Assembly: GCF_001484605.1 (NCBI RefSeq)
Contig: NZ_CP013747.1
Coordinates: 124,001-188,000, forward strand
DNA from: Pseudarthrobacter sulfonivorans
GTDB lineage: Bacteria > Actinomycetota > Actinomycetes > Actinomycetales > Micrococcaceae
Direction of reading: 5' to 3'
Length of the DNA stretch: 64,000 bases
Shown here piece by piece: positions 15,777-24,893 of the stretch. Under the pieces are notes generated by a model, which saw nothing but the letters and a program-made list of their open reading frames with translations, did not search any database and had not been told where the DNA came from. The position numbers and the translations under genes are program-made. The number at the start of each line of letters is the position of its first letter. Positions within the stretch are counted from its first letter, which is position 1.

Positions 15777-17933
15777 ATGGCTGGATGGAATGCTGACACT
15801 GCCGCCGGGCCTCTTGGTGCCGGGACGGTCACCTTGGTGGAGGGCTCATCCTTTTGCATCTCCTCGGCGAATGGCGATATCCATCCTGAATACCCGCACG
15901 GGGTATTCTTCGAGGACACCCGCATCCTGTCGCGCTGGAATCTGACCGTTAATGGTGAGCCCTTGGAGCCGCTGGCCGCCAAGACGCAGGAGCCGTATCG
16001 TGCCCTCTTTGTCGGCCGCGTACCTCGCTCGGACGGCTACGCGGACAGCCCGCTGATCGTCGAACGCCTCCGCGAGGTTGGTGCCGGAATCCTGGAGCAG
16101 ATCACGGTCTGGAACTACTCGCCGGCCCCTGCCGAGTGCGTGGTTTCCCTTAAAGTCGAGGTGGACTTCGCGGACCTCTTCGAGGTGAAGGAGGCACGGA
16201 TTCAGCGGCGCTGGGAGGAGTCCCGGGAAGCGGACGGCGACGCGCTGACGATCCGGGCAGCCTGGCAGGATGTCCGGAAGGGCGTCGTGGTGTCGGCCAG
16301 CGGCGCAGACGTCGCGCCGGAGGCCCTGACATACCGGGCCGTTGTCCCGCCGCACGGGCAATGGAGCGCCACCGTGAATGTGGCGCCTACGTTCGACAGA
16401 ACCGGGGCGGCGGCGCCGTTTGTTCGTCCCAGCGAGGGGGAAATGTCTCCGCGCGACCGGCGCCGGCAGGATTGGGTGTCCAGGATTCCGGTCCTGCAGA
16501 TGGGTAACCGCTCCATCGAGCGGACCCTTCGGCGCAGCTACGACGATCTGGGTGCTCTTCGCATTGAGGATCCTGACCACCCGGACCGGATCGTGGTGGC
16601 GGCCGGCGCGCCGTGGTTCATGGCGCTGTTCGGCCGGGACTCGCTGTGGGCGTCCTTCATGGCGCTGCCGGTGGATCCGTCTCTGGCCCTGGGTACCATC
16701 CAGACGCTGGCGGACCGCCAGGGCAGCGTGGTGGATCCCATGAGCGAGGAGGAGCCGGGAAAAATTCTGCACGAGGTCAGGCTCGATGTCTCCAGCGGGC
16801 TGGCGTTGGGCGGCAAGTCCGCCTACTACGGCAGCGTCGACGCGACACCGCTGTTTGTGGCGCTGTTCGGGGAAATGAGCCGCTGGGGTTTCGCTACAGA
16901 TACCATCGCCGCCCTGATGCCCCATGTGGACCGGGCGCTGGACTGGATCCGGGACTACGGCGACAAGGACCGGGACGGGTTCGTCGAGTACGCACGTCTC
17001 AACGACAGCGGGCTGATCAACCAGGGCTGGAAGGACTCCTGGGACGGCATCAACTTTGCGGACGGCAGGATGGCCGAGCCCCCGATCGCGCTATGCGAGG
17101 TGCAGGCCTACGTCTACAGCGCGTATATGGCCCGCTCCTGGATAGCCTATGACGCCGGTGACATGGGCCTGTCAGCCGAGTACCGGGACCGCGGGGCGCA
17201 GCTGAAGAAGCAGTTCAACGAACAGTTCTGGCTGCCCGACCGCGGCTACTACGCCATCGCACTGGATGGCAGGAAGCAGCCGGTCGACGCGTGCGCTTCC
17301 AACATGGGGCATTGCCTTTTGTTTGGCATCATCGATGAGGACAAGGCCCCGCTGGTAGCGGAACGGCTCATGTCCCCAGAAATGTTCAGCGGCTGGGGCG
17401 TAAGGACCCTGGCAAGCGATATGGGCGCCTACAACCCCGCGAGCTACCACAACGGCTCGGTCTGGCCCCACGACAATGCAATCATCGCGACCGGGCTCCT
17501 TCGCTATGGTTTCGTGGAACAGGCGCAGCGGATCTCCACGGCGCTGTTTGAGGCGGCCGAGTACTCGGAGGGGCGGTTGCCCGAACTGTTCTGCGGCTTC
17601 AGCCGCGAGCACTTCGATGAACCCGTGCCCTATCCCACGGCGTGCTCGCCCCAGGCTTGGGCAGCCACCACCCCGATACTGCTGGTGAAGAGCCTGATGG
17701 GCTACTACGCCGACGTTGCCCGCGGCGGCCTGTGGATGGATCCGGTGCTCCCGGAATCCTACGGCGACCTGCATATCACCAACGCGCCCATGGCAAATGG
17801 CCGGATCACCATCGACATCTCGGGTTCCACCGCGACTATCCAGGGGCTGCCCGAGGGCATGGGGTTCCACCGCGGAAGGCGGTCTTGGGCGTCTGACCTG
17901 GCGGAACAGGCCCGAAGACGCGGAAAGTCCTAG
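15777..17933 (+). CDS. Glycogen debranching-type enzyme (amylo-alpha-1,6-glucosidase)
   Basis: A 718-residue protein of two parts: an N-terminal GDE_N-type beta-sandwich (about 1-220; EGSSFCISSANGDIHPEYPH followed by GVFFEDTRILS) and a C-terminal (alpha/alpha)6 barrel with GRDSLW, INQGWKDSWD, EVQAYVYSAY and YHNGSVWPHDN, which fits GH133-like amylo-alpha-1,6-glucosidases. It should remove alpha-1,6 branches of glycogen-like glucans or related oligosaccharides. AAAGGAG precedes the start. It stands alone on the plus strand; a mutated copy of its first 50 codons occurs at 24894. Confidence 0.88.
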   Translation: MAGWNADTAAGPLGAGTVTLVEGSSFCISSANGDIHPEYPHGVFFEDTRILSRWNLTVNGEPLEPLAAKTQEPYRALFVGRVPRSDGYADSPLIVERLREVGAGILEQITVWNYSPAPAECVVSLKVEVDFADLFEVKEARIQRRWEESREADGDALTIRAAWQDVRKGVVVSASGADVAPEALTYRAVVPPHGQWSATVNVAPTFDRTGAAAPFVRPSEGEMSPRDRRRQDWVSRIPVLQMGNRSIERTLRRSYDDLGALRIEDPDHPDRIVVAAGAPWFMALFGRDSLWASFMALPVDPSLALGTIQTLADRQGSVVDPMSEEEPGKILHEVRLDVSSGLALGGKSAYYGSVDATPLFVALFGEMSRWGFATDTIAALMPHVDRALDWIRDYGDKDRDGFVEYARLNDSGLINQGWKDSWDGINFADGRMAEPPIALCEVQAYVYSAYMARSWIAYDAGDMGLSAEYRDRGAQLKKQFNEQFWLPDRGYYAIALDGRKQPVDACASNMGHCLLFGIIDEDKAPLVAERLMSPEMFSGWGVRTLASDMGAYNPASYHNGSVWPHDNAIIATGLLRYGFVEQAQRISTALFEAAEYSEGRLPELFCGFSREHFDEPVPYPTACSPQAWAATTPILLVKSLMGYYADVARGGLWMDPVLPESYGDLHITNAPMANGRITIDISGSTATIQGLPEGMGFHRGRRSWASDLAEQARRRGKS

Positions 17934-18023
17934 CCGGAACGACAGGCCGCCAGCTTAGGAGCGCCGCATGAGTCCCCGTGCCTCGGACTCGCAGCCCGAG
18001 GTCTGGGCAACCCAAGGCCGCGG

Positions 18024-18057
18024 GTGAAAATCGGTGAAATGGGTGAAAGTAGTGAAA
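18024..18057 (+). repeat. Four GTGAAA repeats at helical-turn spacing
   Basis: GTGAAA recurs at 18024, 18034, 18043 and 18052. The 9-10 base period puts all units on one DNA face. Similar runs occur in phage and plasmid control regions; here they lie about 270 bases upstream of bioB with no gene between. Confidence 0.5.
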
Positions 18058-18241
18058 CTCGTCCAGCTCACCCGCCGTGGCACCGGTCCGGCGGGTGCGA
18101 GGGTTCGTCCTCCCCAAATTGTCCAAACTGGGTTTCGCTTATGCAAGTTCCGTTCAAAAGTTGCCTCAGGCAACCAGCTCGACATAAGTCCACTATCGGC
18201 GTACACATGGCCGGGGAGTGGCCTGAAAGGGGGCAAAAATG

Positions 18242-18258
18242 TTGTCGAAACCCGACAA
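18242..18258. promoter_or_regulatory. Candidate operator upstream of bioB
   Basis: TTGTCG and CGACAA (six-base arms, five-base spacer AAACC) lie about 70 bases before the bioB start. It is the only clear dyad close to the operon. A role in biotin regulation is a guess from position. Confidence 0.3.
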
Positions 18259-18328
18259 AATGGCGGCACCAACGACGAAGTAGCGTCTGCTATGAGGAAT
18301 ATCCCCAGCAAGCGCAAAGGACCTATCA

Positions 18329-19387
18329 ATGACGATTCAGACAAACGTCCCGACTAGCGACAAAACGGACCCCGCGACCAGCGCCGGCACGATCTGCCAA
18401 ATCCTGGAAACCGCCCGCCAGCAGGTCCTCGAGGACGGTATCGGATTGACTCAGGCTCAGCTCGAAGATGTCCTCCGCCTCCCGGACGATGCCCTTCCCG
18501 CTGCCCTCGAGTTGGCCCACGAGGTCCGGTTGCGGCACTGCGGTGAGGACGTGGAGGTGGAGGGCATTGTTTCCATCAAGACCGGCGGCTGCCCCGAGGA
18601 CTGCCACTTCTGCAGCCAGTCCGGCCTGTTTGACTCCCCCGTCCGCGGCGTCTGGCTCGACATCCCCGAGCTCGTGAAGGCCGCAAAGGAAACGGCCGCC
18701 ACCGGAGCCACTGAGTTCTGCATCGTCGCCGCCGTCCGCGGCCCCGACATCAAGCTCATGAACCAGATCAAGTTCGCGATAGACCGCATCCACGAAGAAG
18801 TGGACATCAACATCGCCTGCTCCCTCGGCATGCTGACCCAGCGCCAGGTGGACCAGCTCGCCGAATGGGGCGTGCACCGCTACAACCACAACCTCGAAAC
18901 GGCCCGCAGCTACTTTCCCCAAGTGGTCACCACCCACAGCTACGAGGAACGCCTGGAGACCTGCAACATGGTCAAGGCCGCCGGCATGGAACTCTGCTGC
19001 GGCGCCCTGATCGGCATGGGCGAAACCCTGGAGCAGAGGGCAGAACTCGCCAGCCAGCTCGCGGCCCTGGAACCCCACGAAGTCCCGCTGAACTTCCTCA
19101 ACCCCCGCCCCGGCACACCACTCGAAAACCAGGGCATCATGGACGGCAAGGACGCCCTCCGCGCGATCGCCGCGTTCCGCCTGGCCATGCCCCGCACTGT
19201 GCTCCGCTACGCCGGCGGCCGCGAACTGACACTTGGCGATCTCGGCACCCGCGAGGGCCTGCTCGGCGGCATCAACGCCGTCATCGTCGGCAACTACCTC
19301 ACCACCCTGGGCCGTCCCGCCAACGCTGACCTGGACCTCCTCGTGGAACTGAACATGCCCATCAAGGAACTCCAGAAGTCGCTGTGA
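18329..19387 (+). CDS. bioB: Biotin synthase
   Basis: A 352-residue radical SAM enzyme that inserts sulfur into dethiobiotin. The [4Fe-4S] motif CPEDCHFC has Cys88, Cys92 and Cys95. Cysteines expected to hold the auxiliary [2Fe-2S] cluster are visible in [10 protein letters not shown] and INIACSLG, followed by [16 protein letters not shown], which is diagnostic of BioB. The first gene of bioB-bsaP-bioA-bioF-bioD-P450; its stop overlaps the bsaP start by four bases. Length is normal for the actinobacterial enzyme. Confidence 0.96.
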   Translation: MTIQTNVPTSDKTDPATSAGTICQILETARQQVLEDGIGLTQAQLEDVLRLPDDALPAALELAHEVRLRHCGEDVEVEGIVSIKTGGCPEDCHFCSQSGLFDSPVRGVWLDIPELVKAAKETAATGATEFCIVAAVRGPDIKLMNQIKFAIDRIHEEVDINIACSLGMLTQRQVDQLAEWGVHRYNHNLETARSYFPQVVTTHSYEERLETCNMVKAAGMELCCGALIGMGETLEQRAELASQLAALEPHEVPLNFLNPRPGTPLENQGIMDGKDALRAIAAFRLAMPRTVLRYAGGRELTLGDLGTREGLLGGINAVIVGNYLTTLGRPANADLDLLVELNMPIKELQKSL

Positions 19388-19626
19388 GCACTGGATCTAC
19401 CGGCACAGCCACAACACGCTACTGCGGGCACTGCGGTGAGCCCGCCGGCGTCGGGGCCGCACCGGAAGGTGACAGCCCGACGTCGGACGCTCACCAAAAC
19501 TGCGCACAGCGCCTCGCGATGGAGCCGCCGCGCTACTGCGAGGACTGCCGGCGCCGCATGAAGGTCCAGGTCACGCCGCTGGGCTGGACCGCCGAATGCT
19601 CCCGCCACGGCAGGCGCGCAGCATGA
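19384..19626 (+). CDS. bsaP: Biotin synthase auxiliary protein
   Basis: An 80-residue, cysteine-rich protein with Cys14, Cys17, Cys40, Cys52, Cys55 and Cys72 (YCGHCG, YCEDC, ECSRHG). Size, the [19 protein letters not shown] pattern and position right after bioB match the small protein that mycobacterial biotin synthases need to turn dethiobiotin into biotin (BsaP). It probably handles an Fe-S cluster for BioB. GTG start overlaps the bioB stop and its own stop overlaps bioA (ATGA), so all three are translated together. The gene is easily missed because of its size. Confidence 0.85.
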   Translation: MSTGSTGTATTRYCGHCGEPAGVGAAPEGDSPTSDAHQNCAQRLAMEPPRYCEDCRRRMKVQVTPLGWTAECSRHGRRAA

Positions 19627-20978
19627 GCCTGATCCAGCGCAACCTGATCCAGCGCGACCGGGCCAGTCTGTGGCACCCGTATGCCCCGGCGTCGGGGGAT
19701 CTTCCGTTGTGGGAGGTCGAGGCGGCCGACGGCGTGCGGCTGCGGCTCCGCGACGACGACGGCGGCCGGCACGAAGTGCTCGACGCCATGTCCTCGTGGT
19801 GGTCGGTGATCCACGGGTACCGGAATCCCGTGCTGGACGCCGCGGCCAAGCGCCAGATCGATGCTTTCAGCCACGTGATGTTCGGCGGACTCACGCACGG
19901 GCCGGCGGTTGAACTGGCCGAGCGACTACTTGCCTTGGTTCCTTCCACGGAAGGCCGGCCACGGCTGGAGCGCGTGTTCCTGGCCGACTCCGGCTCGATC
20001 TCGGTGGAGGTCGCCCTCAAGCTGGCGGTGCAGTTCCAGACGGCGGCCGGGCGGCCCAAGCGGCAGCGATTCCTGAGCCTCCGCGGCGGCTACCACGGCG
20101 ACACCTTCGCAGCGATGGGCGTGTGCGATCCCGTGGACGGCATGCATTCGGCCTTCCCGGGGATGCTGGCCGGCAACGTGTTTGCGCCGCGGCCGCCCGC
20201 TGCGGCGACGGCCACGGCGGAGGACATCGGGCAGTGGCGGGCCGAGGTGGAAGAGCTCGCCGCACGCCATTCGGGCGGACTGGCGGCGATCATTGCGGAG
20301 CCTGTGCTCCAGGGCGCCGGCGGCATGTTCGCGTATCCGGCCGAGTGCGTACGGATTCTCCGCGAGATCGCGGACGGGCACGGGCTGCTGCTCATCCTGG
20401 ACGAGATCGCCACGGGCTTCGGCCGCACCGGCGAACTGTTCGCCGCCGGCCATGCCGGCGTGGTCCCGGACATCATGTGCGTCGGGAAAGCCCTCACCGG
20501 CGGCTATCTCACCTTGGCGGCCATGATCTGCACCGGCGCTGTGGCCGAGACGGTCTCCCGTGGCGCGGCCGGGGCGCTGCTGCACGGCCCCACGTTTATG
20601 GGCAACCCGTTGGCATGTGCGGTGGCGAACGCAAGCCTCGGCATCATCGACGGCGGCGCCTGGCGGGCCGACGTTGCCCGGATCGGCGCGGGCCTGCAAG
20701 CCGGCCTCGCCCCGGCCCGGGAGCTCGACGCCGTACGGGATGTCCGCACCATCGGTGCCGTCGGAGTCATCGAACTGCGTGACAGCGTCGACGTCACCGC
20801 GGTCACCGCCGCGGCCATCAGCCATGGCGTCTGGGTCCGACCTTTCCGGAACCTTGTGTACACGATGCCCCCGTACGTCTGTACTGCGGCGGACGTTGAG
20901 CAGATCACCGCAGGCATGGCGGCGGCCGTCGCCGAAGTCCATGAACGCATCCCGTCACGGTCCGGAGGCGCGGCATGA
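19623..20978 (+). CDS. bioA: Adenosylmethionine-8-amino-7-oxononanoate aminotransferase
   Basis: A 451-residue PLP enzyme that converts KAPA to DAPA using S-adenosylmethionine as amino donor. The ATG at 19623 ([20 protein letters not shown]) overlaps the bsaP stop; a longer in-frame start exists but lies inside bsaP. Family marks are SLWHPY, SSWWSVIHGY, RGGYHGDTF, the cofactor Asp in LILDEIATGFGRTG and the PLP lysine Lys289 in MCVGKALTGG. Its stop overlaps bioF by four bases. Confidence 0.96.
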   Translation: MSLIQRNLIQRDRASLWHPYAPASGDLPLWEVEAADGVRLRLRDDDGGRHEVLDAMSSWWSVIHGYRNPVLDAAAKRQIDAFSHVMFGGLTHGPAVELAERLLALVPSTEGRPRLERVFLADSGSISVEVALKLAVQFQTAAGRPKRQRFLSLRGGYHGDTFAAMGVCDPVDGMHSAFPGMLAGNVFAPRPPAAATATAEDIGQWRAEVEELAARHSGGLAAIIAEPVLQGAGGMFAYPAECVRILREIADGHGLLLILDEIATGFGRTGELFAAGHAGVVPDIMCVGKALTGGYLTLAAMICTGAVAETVSRGAAGALLHGPTFMGNPLACAVANASLGIIDGGAWRADVARIGAGLQAGLAPARELDAVRDVRTIGAVGVIELRDSVDVTAVTAAAISHGVWVRPFRNLVYTMPPYVCTAADVEQITAGMAAAVAEVHERIPSRSGGAA

Positions 20979-22144
20979 GCAACTCGATGACGCAGTGGCT
21001 CAAGCGACAGGCCGCAGTCCGGGACCGCCGGGGCCTGGTCCGCCGCCCGCTCCCCCGCGCCGCGGACGACCAGTTCATCGACCTCGCCAGCAACGACTAT
21101 CTGGGACTCACGGCGGACCCGCGCGTCACCGAGGCAGCCGCGGCGGCCGCCCTGCAATGGGGCGCGGGCGCAACGTCCTCCCGCCTGGTCGCCGGAACCA
21201 CCCGGCTGCACCTGGACCTGGAGCAGGAACTGGCCAAGCTGGCCGGAATGGAGACGGCATTGGTGTTCTCCTCCGGCTACCTGGCCAACATCGGTGTGAT
21301 CACGGCGCTCGGCGGCCCGGGGACCCTGATGGTCGCGGATGAACACTGTCACGCCTCGATGATCGACGGTTTCCGGCTCAGCCGCTCCCGTACCGAATCG
21401 TTCACCCACAACAGCCTGGAGGAAGCCGGCCGCCTGCTTGCCGGCCGGCCGGAGCCGCGCGCACTCATCGCCGTCGAATCCCTCTACAGCGTCCTGGGCG
21501 ATGAAGCCCCGCTCGCTGGCCTGCTGGCCTTGGCCGAGGAACATGATGCCGTGCTGCTCATCGACGAGGCGCACACCCTCGGTGTCACCGGCACCGGCAA
21601 CTTTCAGGGCCGCGGCTCTGTGGCCGGGACCTCCCTTGCCGGGCATCCGAACGTGATCGTGACCGCGACGCTGTCCAAGGCACTGGGCAGCCAAGGCGGA
21701 GCCGTCCTGGGATCCGCCCTCCTGCGGGAGCACCTCGTCAACCGGGCCCGGAGCTTCATCTTCGACACCGGCCTGGCGCCAGCCTCCGCCGCAGCGGCCC
21801 TCGCGGCAGTGCGGATCATCCGGGATGAGCCTTGGCGGGCCGGATCCGTCCGAAGCAACGCGGCAGCGCTGGCCGCCGGACTCGCCCCAGCCCTTGCAGC
21901 CCGCGGCGCCGCCGTCGAGCAGACAGCGGGGGCCGTCCAGTCCATCGCCATGCCGTCCGCCGAATCAGCCTTGGCGGCCGCCCGGGCCGCGCGCACCGCC
22001 GGCGTCCGGATTGGCTGCTTCCGCCCGCCGTCCGTTCCGGACGGGATCTCGCGGCTGCGGCTCACCGCCCGCGCCACCCTTACGCCCAAGGAAATCGAAG
22101 ACAGCTGCGCAGTGCTGCGCGGAATTTTGGAGGAACTTCCATGA
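20975..22144 (+). CDS. bioF: 8-amino-7-oxononanoate synthase
   Basis: A 389-residue alpha-oxoamine synthase condensing pimeloyl-thioester and L-alanine to KAPA. Visible features are ASNDYLGLTADPRV, GAGATSSRLVAGTTRLH, the cofactor region LLIDEAHTLGVTGTG and the PLP lysine Lys235 in TATLSKALGSQGG. ATGA overlaps with both neighbours. The BioF substrate pimeloyl thioester must come from elsewhere: no bioC, bioH or bioW is in this window, which makes the linked P450 interesting. Confidence 0.96.
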   Translation: MSNSMTQWLKRQAAVRDRRGLVRRPLPRAADDQFIDLASNDYLGLTADPRVTEAAAAAALQWGAGATSSRLVAGTTRLHLDLEQELAKLAGMETALVFSSGYLANIGVITALGGPGTLMVADEHCHASMIDGFRLSRSRTESFTHNSLEEAGRLLAGRPEPRALIAVESLYSVLGDEAPLAGLLALAEEHDAVLLIDEAHTLGVTGTGNFQGRGSVAGTSLAGHPNVIVTATLSKALGSQGGAVLGSALLREHLVNRARSFIFDTGLAPASAAAALAAVRIIRDEPWRAGSVRSNAAALAAGLAPALAARGAAVEQTAGAVQSIAMPSAESALAAARAARTAGVRIGCFRPPSVPDGISRLRLTARATLTPKEIEDSCAVLRGILEELP

Positions 22145-22818
22145 AACTGCCCGGCATCATTCTGGTCACCGGAACGGACACCGGAGTCGGCAAGACCATG
22201 ACGACGGCGGCCCTCGCCGCAGTCCTCCACGGAAAGGGGCGCAGCGTCGCGATCTACAAACCGTGCCAGTCAGGCGCCGCCGACGGCGACTCCGACGCCG
22301 CCGAAATTGCCCGGCTCGCCGGGCCTGTGACGGCAGAAACCGGGGTCGTTCTGCAGGAGCCGCTGGCGCCCGTCGCCGCGGCCGCCGTCGACGGAACGCC
22401 CCTCCCCCGGGTTGCCGCGCACGCCGAGCAAATCCGCGAGCTCGCTGCGTCCCATGACCACGTCCTGGTGGAGGGTGCAGGCGGCCTCCTGGTGGAGCTG
22501 GATTCCGACGGCGGCACTCTGGCGGACCTCGGATCGCTCCTGGCGGCAGCATTTGTGCTCGTCGCCCGGCCGGCGCTCGGGACCTTGAACCACACCGCGC
22601 TGACCCTCGAAGCGCTGGAAGCGCGGGACCTTCAGGTCATCGGCGTTGTGTTGGGAAGCTGGCCACGCTTCCCGGACGTTGTTCACCACAGCAACCGGCA
22701 GGTGCTCGGAAGGCTGCGGGTGCCCTTCCTCGGGGCCCTCCCCGGGCAGGCCTCGGAACTGTCCCCAGCGGATTTCCGAGCCGGAGCAGCTGCCTGGCTG
22801 AACGGCCTGCCCGCATGA
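22141..22818 (+). CDS. bioD: Dethiobiotin synthetase
   Basis: A 225-residue ATP-dependent carboxylase that closes the ureido ring of dethiobiotin. The P-loop GTDTGVGKT (Lys18) opens the protein, followed by the substrate-binding KPCQSG and the VEGAGGLLVELD segment. ATG at 22141 overlaps the bioF stop; its own stop overlaps the P450 start in another ATGA. The length is normal. Confidence 0.95.
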   Translation: MKLPGIILVTGTDTGVGKTMTTAALAAVLHGKGRSVAIYKPCQSGAADGDSDAAEIARLAGPVTAETGVVLQEPLAPVAAAAVDGTPLPRVAAHAEQIRELAASHDHVLVEGAGGLLVELDSDGGTLADLGSLLAAAFVLVARPALGTLNHTALTLEALEARDLQVIGVVLGSWPRFPDVVHHSNRQVLGRLRVPFLGALPGQASELSPADFRAGAAAWLNGLPA

Positions 22819-24044
22819 ACCCGGCGTTGACGGCCGCCGGAGCCGCGGAGCCGCGGGTGGAAAGCCCGGGACAGACGGAAACCAGTGGAGAGATGGAAAG
22901 CTCCGGCCACGCCCGCTGCCCGTACCTCGTCGTGCGTGACCCGGAAGTGGTCCGTGACGTCCTGCACCGGCCTGCCGACTTCAGCCCCGCGAATGCCCTG
23001 ATCGCGGTCACGCCCCTGGCAGGGCCCGCCCTGCGCGTGCTGCAGCGCGTGCGCTTTGCCTTGCCACCCGTGCTGGCCAGCAACGACACGGACACACACG
23101 CCGGAATCCGCAAGGTCGTGGCGGGCTTCTTCACACCCGCCACGGTCGCCGCCATGGAGCCGCGGATCCGGGAACTGGCCCAGGAAGCGGCACGGAACGC
23201 CGTGGACCAACTCGACTCTTCCGGCCAAGTGGACCTCGTGCAGGCAGTCGCGGCGTTTCCCCCGTCAGTCGTCATGCTCGAACTCCTCGGACTGCCCGTT
23301 CGGGATCTTACGGACCTGAAGGGGTGGGGCCTTGACTCCATGGAACTCTTCTGGGGCTGGCCCGACGAGGACCGGCAACTCGAACTGGCCCACAGCGCCG
23401 CCGACTTCTACGTCTGGCTGCGCAAGCTCGTTGCGGAATCCCGGAAGGCCCCGGGACGCAACCTGTTCAAATCCCTGGCCGAGCACGGCCTCTCCACGCC
23501 TGAAATCTGCTCGCTCGGCTACTTCCTGCTGATCGCCGGCCAGGAAACAACCACCCAGCTCATCAGCACCACCCTGTTCCGCCTCCTGGAGGGGTCCGCG
23601 CCACTGAACTGGGAGGACGCAGCCTCGGAGGCAGGTTCCAGGACCATGGTCAGGCACGTGCTTACCACCGAATCATCCGTCCCCACCTGGCGCCGCGTGG
23701 CAGCGAAGGACACGACGCTTGACGGCGAACTGATCCCTGCCGGCACCGAAATTCTCCTTGAACTGAGCGGCAACCACATCACGTCACCCGCCGCACCCGC
23801 GAGCCAGTCCATGCCCTCGGAGGCAGCCCGCCGCAGTCAATCCGCCGGCCATGGCCTTGTTTTCGGCTCCGGCATCCACCGCTGCCTCGGCGCCAAGCTG
23901 GCAGAACTCGAGGCGGCCGTCATTGTCCAGGAAACGGCCTCAGCCCTCCCCATGATCCAACTGCGGGACCACCAACCCGAATGGATCCGGCTCCTCTCCT
24001 TCCAGGCCCCCCGCACTGTCACCGTTAGGAACAAGCCATGCTGA
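22815..24044 (+). CDS. Cytochrome P450 of the biotin operon, BioI-like candidate
   Basis: A 409-residue P450 translationally coupled to bioD by ATGA. The I-helix motif AGQETTTQ (241-248) and haem loop FGSGIHRCLG (350-359, ligand Cys357) are intact. The K-helix ExxR, almost universal in P450s, is missing: MVRHVLTTESSVP (278-290) has His and Thr where Glu and Arg are expected. In Bacillus, BioI (also a P450) makes pimeloyl-ACP by cleaving acyl-ACP; position suggests the same role here, but sequence alone does not prove it. The N-terminus is short before ARCPYLVV. It is complete and shows no frameshift. Confidence 0.85.
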   Translation: MNPALTAAGAAEPRVESPGQTETSGEMESSGHARCPYLVVRDPEVVRDVLHRPADFSPANALIAVTPLAGPALRVLQRVRFALPPVLASNDTDTHAGIRKVVAGFFTPATVAAMEPRIRELAQEAARNAVDQLDSSGQVDLVQAVAAFPPSVVMLELLGLPVRDLTDLKGWGLDSMELFWGWPDEDRQLELAHSAADFYVWLRKLVAESRKAPGRNLFKSLAEHGLSTPEICSLGYFLLIAGQETTTQLISTTLFRLLEGSAPLNWEDAASEAGSRTMVRHVLTTESSVPTWRRVAAKDTTLDGELIPAGTEILLELSGNHITSPAAPASQSMPSEAARRSQSAGHGLVFGSGIHRCLGAKLAELEAAVIVQETASALPMIQLRDHQPEWIRLLSFQAPRTVTVRNKPC

Positions 24045-24222
24045 CACCACGGACTGAACGTTGCGTTGCCCGGAATCTACGGGTTACTGCTGCCACGACA
24101 ACCGATGAATAGTTGTTGTACCGTTGATTGAGGTGATTTAGAGGTGAGTCGGTTGCAATTGATGGCGGCATCGGCAGGCCAAGTCGCCATTCCTGGAGTT
24201 CATCCCCGACTTGGACATTCGC

Positions 24223-24507
24223 TCACTCCTTCAGCTGCTGGGTTAGCACTTCAAATTCGTCTACCCCAAGAATCTCCATGTGTTGCTCCGCACTGGTCTC
24301 GACGCGGATACGGTCCGCTGCCTGACGACTGCCGGCAAGTGCGTCCTCGTCGTCCCAAAGGGTGAGTGAGACTGACTTGTTTTCTTTTCCCAGCAAGTAA
24401 TAGATACCCCGGCATCCTTGCAGCCCAAGCACCTCGCGGACGGTTTCTTCTGAAGGCGCACCGGTGCTGTCAGGGGCAGGCCTGTAGGTACTGACGCGAG
24501 CGAACAT
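24223..24507 (-). CDS. Small ABM/ferredoxin-fold protein, unknown role
   Basis: A 94-residue protein. ATG at 24507 was chosen because GGAGG lies eight bases upstream. It starts MFARVSTYRPAPDSTG and contains GCRGIYYLLGKENKSVSLTL followed by WDDEDALAGSRQAA, the beta-alpha-beta layout with a conserved W-D-x-x-x-A-x-x-S helix found in antibiotic-biosynthesis-monooxygenase-like and stress-responsive dimeric barrels. No substrate can be named. It is convergent with the biotin operon and not part of it. Confidence 0.7.
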   Translation of the reverse strand: MFARVSTYRPAPDSTGAPSEETVREVLGLQGCRGIYYLLGKENKSVSLTLWDDEDALAGSRQAADRIRVETSAEQHMEILGVDEFEVLTQQLKE

Positions 24508-24893
24508 TGTTAATCCTCCGACAGTCGTTCGTGAAGCCTGCACGCCACTCGAGCGGTTGGCGGCAAGCTCGGGGGCTTCGCCTCCTCACACTAGTAAGGA
24601 CCCGTGCCGGCGGAACCACAAGCTTGGAAAAATCTGATGCATTTCCATTTGGTCGCGCGGTTAACCGAGGTGATGCGTCAGTCGAGCTGCCCTTACGAAT
24701 TGCCGGACTAGGAAGCCAAAGCCGCCCCATACCCATGAGGATGCGCGGGGAGCTCAGCACTTTGCAGGTCAAACTGGCTACACTTGGTGCGCGGGCGTAG
24801 CGTCGGTTGTGTAAATGAAGCAGCGATCGAGTGGCTCGATAATGGACCACCGGGCTGCCAGAGTGCTGTAGTCAATCCTTTGAAGGAGCCGGG
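24508..24893. other. Intergenic, nothing recognised
   Basis: No gene or clear signal is visible. The last 25 bases (TCCTTTGAAGGAGCCGGG) resemble the leader of the debranching-enzyme gene at 15755-15776 (TCCTCTAAAGGAGCTCAGG), showing that the duplicated segment at 24894 includes its ribosome site. Confidence 0.4.

Larger units (their letters stand above)
17934..18328 (+). other. Intergenic region before the biotin operon
   Basis: No gene is seen. It contains four GTGAAA units at 18024, 18034, 18043 and 18052 (spacing 10, 9, 9) and a dyad at 18242-18258. The bioB ribosome site is AAAGGAC (about 18318-18324), four bases before the ATG. No TGAACnnnGTTCA BioQ-type operator and no BirA-type box was found by eye. 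Confidence 0.5.

Noticed and set aside
15846..16925. 359-codon minus-strand frame over the debranching enzyme
   Set aside because: Antisense to a well-conserved glycosidase; Arg/His-rich translation with no recognisable fold.
17934..18328. Riboswitch or BioQ-type operator before bioB
   Set aside because: No known biotin riboswitch class exists, and no TGAACnnnGTTCA box was seen; only a weak unrelated dyad is present.
20504..21733. Long minus-strand frame across bioA/bioF
   Set aside because: Antisense to two unmistakable biotin genes; no ribosome site or domain.
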